Source of the DNA: Paracoccus sp. M683
GTDB lineage: Bacteria > Pseudomonadota > Alphaproteobacteria > Rhodobacterales > Rhodobacteraceae
NCBI RefSeq assembly: GCF_007096355.1
Contig: NZ_VKDF01000007.1
Location: 123,654-187,653 of the forward strand
Direction: 5' to 3'
Length of the DNA stretch: 64,000 bases
The translations under genes and the position numbers were made by a program. The notes under the pieces are model-generated. The model had not been told where the DNA came from. It was given only the letters and a program-made list of their open reading frames with translations, and ran no database searches. The first letter of the stretch is position 1. Every line of letters begins with the position of its first letter. Positions 63,858 to 64,000 of this stretch are shown in pieces.

Positions 63858-64000
63858 TGACCTGCCCCCCGCGAAATCCCTCATCGTGATTTAGAGTCTG
63901 CGCCAACTCTGAAGGAGCAGACACATGCGAAAGAGCCGTTTCACCGAGGCGCAGATAATCGGGATGATCAAGGAACAGGATGCCGGGATGCCGACGGCTG
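63858..64000 (+). mobile_element. IS3-family insertion sequence (IS407-like group), left end only
   Basis: TGACCTGCCCCCC at 63858 matches the terminal repeat style of IS407-group elements, and a transposase reading frame begins 67 bases inside. It is inserted into the older remnant to its left, in opposite orientation, and continues beyond the window. Confidence 0.7.
63925..64000 (+). CDS. IS3-family transposase OrfA, N-terminal fragment
   Basis: Only 25 codons are visible: MRKSRFTEAQIIGMIKEQDA followed by GMPTA, the typical start of the helix-turn-helix OrfA protein of IS3-family elements. GAAGGAG lies 8 bases upstream of the ATG. The rest lies outside the window. Confidence 0.85.
   Translation, partial: MRKSRFTEAQIIGMIKEQDAGMPTA

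Noticed and set aside
63572..63889. Open frame of 105 codons after the DUF1217 gene
   Set aside because: It crosses the insertion-sequence remnant and the left end of the new element, has no ribosome site and no family similarity.

Overview
The window is a GC-rich (roughly 65%) chromosomal segment from an alphaproteobacterium, most likely a motile member of the Rhodobacterales close to Paracoccus. This rests on gene content (dnaA-dnaN-recF-gyrB, a COQ9 protein, TrcR, mutM/ubiE/ubiB, FlaF/FlbT-type flagellar control, the ligase-associated repair operon) and codon style. The genus is an inference. No rRNA, tRNA or CRISPR array was seen.

Layout. 1-4146: end of a histone-deacetylase-like (acetylpolyamine amidohydrolase type) gene coupled to a GntR regulator, then an exbB-exbD-exbD-tonB operon. 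4428-5562: cbiZ facing trmO. 5845-12313: a polyamine-type ABC transporter (ATPase, two permeases, binding protein) facing an amidohydrolase and an N-carbamoylputrescine amidase. 12462-13006: a coupled pair of unknown small genes with lower GC. 13108-19551: rpsU, a COQ9 family gene with a quinone oxidoreductase, two transporters, 6-phosphogluconate dehydrogenase and a secreted RNase T2. 19773-22789: trcR, a ygiC-like ATP-grasp gene, a frameshifted lipoprotein and a ygiB-like lipoprotein. 22805-36275: mixed metabolism and envelope genes (degenerate YiiX-like protein, GlsB, SH3 protein, succinate-semialdehyde dehydrogenase, P1 peptidase, K+ channel, LMW phosphatase, aromatic aminotransferase, sulfurtransferase, glycosyltransferase, smpB, GST, WYL regulator, class V aminotransferase, Lrp regulator).

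36306-41876 is a tightly overlapped DNA repair operon (MBL exonuclease, ATP-dependent ligase, DEXH helicase, PdeM). 41929-53979 is the replication-initiation neighbourhood: outer membrane protein, gyrB, phospholipase D, a LysE-type exporter, recF, dnaN, dnaA, a 556-base region carrying a perfect CtrA-type site, rpsT, enoyl-CoA hydratase and mutM. 54055-56335 is ubiE-ubiB, followed by a Hint-domain protein. 57590-63567 is part of a flagellar locus: flgD and fliK on one strand; a rod-binding protein, a small partner protein, flagellin, flaF, flbT and a DUF1217 protein on the other. The window ends in nested IS3-family sequences.

Themes. Polyamine handling recurs: deacetylase, transporter, N-carbamoylputrescine amidase, a glutathionylspermidine-synthase-like enzyme and succinate-semialdehyde dehydrogenase. 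Cell-cycle control may also recur, in TrcR and the CtrA-type site beside dnaA. No wholly new multi-gene system is proven here. The best leads are the ExbD pair in which one member has lost the proton-carrying Asp, the CtrA site between dnaA and rpsT, an orphan plus-strand terminator suggesting a small RNA, a YiiX-like protein lacking both catalytic residues, and the unknown coupled pair at 12462-13006.
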